22,192 nucleotides of DNA, taken from the IMG/VR virus record IMGVR_UViG_3300024999_000436, positions 1 to 22,192 of that record; one strand, 5' to 3'. Below the pieces are notes generated by a model. The model was given only the letters and a program-made list of their open reading frames with translations, was not told where the DNA came from and did no database searches. Numbering within the stretch: the stretch's first letter is position 1; every line of letters begins with the position of its first letter. This document shows, one piece after another, positions 21,445 to 22,192 of the stretch. The position numbers and the translations under genes were made by a program. This stretch comes from a virus.

Positions 21445-22192
21445 CTAATCCTTAATCACAGTATTCATTACATCAATAATTCCATAATCCTTACTCACAA
21501 TAAAACTCTGACTCTTTTTAACTGTCCCTGTATATGCTTGCCCGTAACTCCAATCACTATTGCTTGAAACCGTAGGTAATCTCCTAATCTCAACGCCATA
21601 GTCATCCACCACCATCGTCTTATGCTGATGAGCAACAAACCAATACAAATAATCTGAATCACTAATATATTCTTTTGCTTCATTATGTATTGTCTTAAAT
21701 GCTGATTTCTCATTTATATCATGTGCGATTCCAATTAAGACTTTCCCATACTTTATATATTTTCTATCCAATGTTCCTACATCAATCCACACATTATCAT
21801 TATTTCTATACCAAGAATTTAAAACTTGAAATATTCCAAAAGTAGTATATCTATCATGATTAGAATTGCAATTCCACACTTCTACTGGAGCAATCTGTGA
21901 TAGCATATCAATACCTTTAATCAACAAATCAGATACTTTAGTGAACATTTCATAATAACTTACTGAGTGATCTGTCTGAGGAGTACCCTTTGTAGTCTGA
22001 TATGGAGTATCAAAATTACAAATATCACCTAGATTTAATAATATAATCTTATCAATTTCTTTATATTTAATCCTACTTATTACATCATTAATTACATAGA
22101 AAAATCTATTAGTTGCAATTACATCATCATATTCATTATTACTTGTTTCTAAGTAACTTTTTAATCCGAGATGTAAATCTGCTACGTTTAAT
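21445..22192 (-). CDS. Calcineurin-like metallophosphoesterase, N-terminus beyond the window
   Basis: The open frame continues to the right edge, giving at least 248 residues; the ATG at 21948 is internal and not the real start. Metal-binding motifs appear in order: 'NVADLHLG' (DxH), 'LLNLGDICNFD' (GD), 'WNCNSNHDRYT' (NHD of GNHD) and 'VAHQHKTM' (an AHxH version of GHxH). These are the five-motif set of metallophosphoesterases, which use two metals to cleave phosphoesters. In phages such proteins are DNA exonucleases of the SbcD type, protein phosphatases or nucleotide hydrolases; the sequence here does not decide. It ends 21 nt before the upper ATG of the ClpP-like gene, so the two are cotranscribed. 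Confidence 0.85.
   Translation of the reverse strand, partial: LNVADLHLGLKSYLETSNNEYDDVIATNRFFYVINDVISRIKYKEIDKIILLNLGDICNFDTPYQTTKGTPQTDHSVSYYEMFTKVSDLLIKGIDMLSQIAPVEVWNCNSNHDRYTTFGIFQVLNSWYRNNDNVWIDVGTLDRKYIKYGKVLIGIAHDINEKSAFKTIHNEAKEYISDSDYLYWFVAHQHKTMVVDDYGVEIRRLPTVSSNSDWSYGQAYTGTVKKSQSFIVSKDYGIIDVMNTVIKD

Noticed and set aside
1-22192. CRISPR array, tRNA genes, insertion sequences
   Set aside because: No regularly spaced repeats, no cloverleaf with a recognisable T-loop, and no transposase or flanking inverted repeats were seen.

Overview
The window is a stretch of an AT-rich double-stranded DNA phage genome (Caudoviricetes). The strong AGGAGG-type ribosome binding sites, many TTG/GTG starts and low GC point to a low-GC Gram-positive host, probably a Clostridium-like or Bacillus-like Firmicute. 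That host call is inference. Every gene I support is on the minus strand, so transcription runs from high to low coordinates. No tRNA, rRNA, CRISPR array or IS element is visible.

In transcription order: (1) 22192-19071 holds a metallophosphoesterase cut by the window edge, a ClpP-like serine protease, an acidic Cys-rich protein, and a 372-residue protein that looks like a rearranged copy of the large terminase: nuclease-like part first, then a degenerate ATPase-like part with no Walker A. (2) 18869-17595 is a free-standing HNH-type homing endonuclease gene. (3) 17457-14643 is packaging: a Zn-finger putative small terminase, then TerL. (4) 14612-9399 is the head: portal, prohead protease fused to a coiled-coil scaffold with its own internal start, a probable decoration protein and the major capsid protein. 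(5) 9260-7977 is a second homing endonuclease with a Vsr/EDxHD-like nuclease. (6) 7917-3233 is neck and accessory structure: head-tail adaptor with an inserted beta-rich domain, head-fibre-like protein, head-closure protein fused to Ig-like domains, and a tail-terminator-like protein. (7) 3155-2136 is the tail tube gene, split by a compact 270-nt ORF-less group I intron. (8) 2117-1 holds a small unknown gene, a GIY-YIG homing endonuclease, a strong terminator, a short DUF5659-like gene and the N-terminus of an ORF6N/antirepressor-like regulator.

The late cassette has thus been colonised by selfish elements: three free-standing homing endonucleases of three nuclease families, each immediately downstream of a terminator-like hairpin, plus one self-splicing intron. 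Two of the endonucleases share a zinc-binding repeat module attached to unrelated nuclease domains. The best candidates for something new are the rearranged TerL-like protein and the intron-split tail tube gene. For the intron, the exon junction, reading frame, P3, P7 and P10 can all be read from the sequence.
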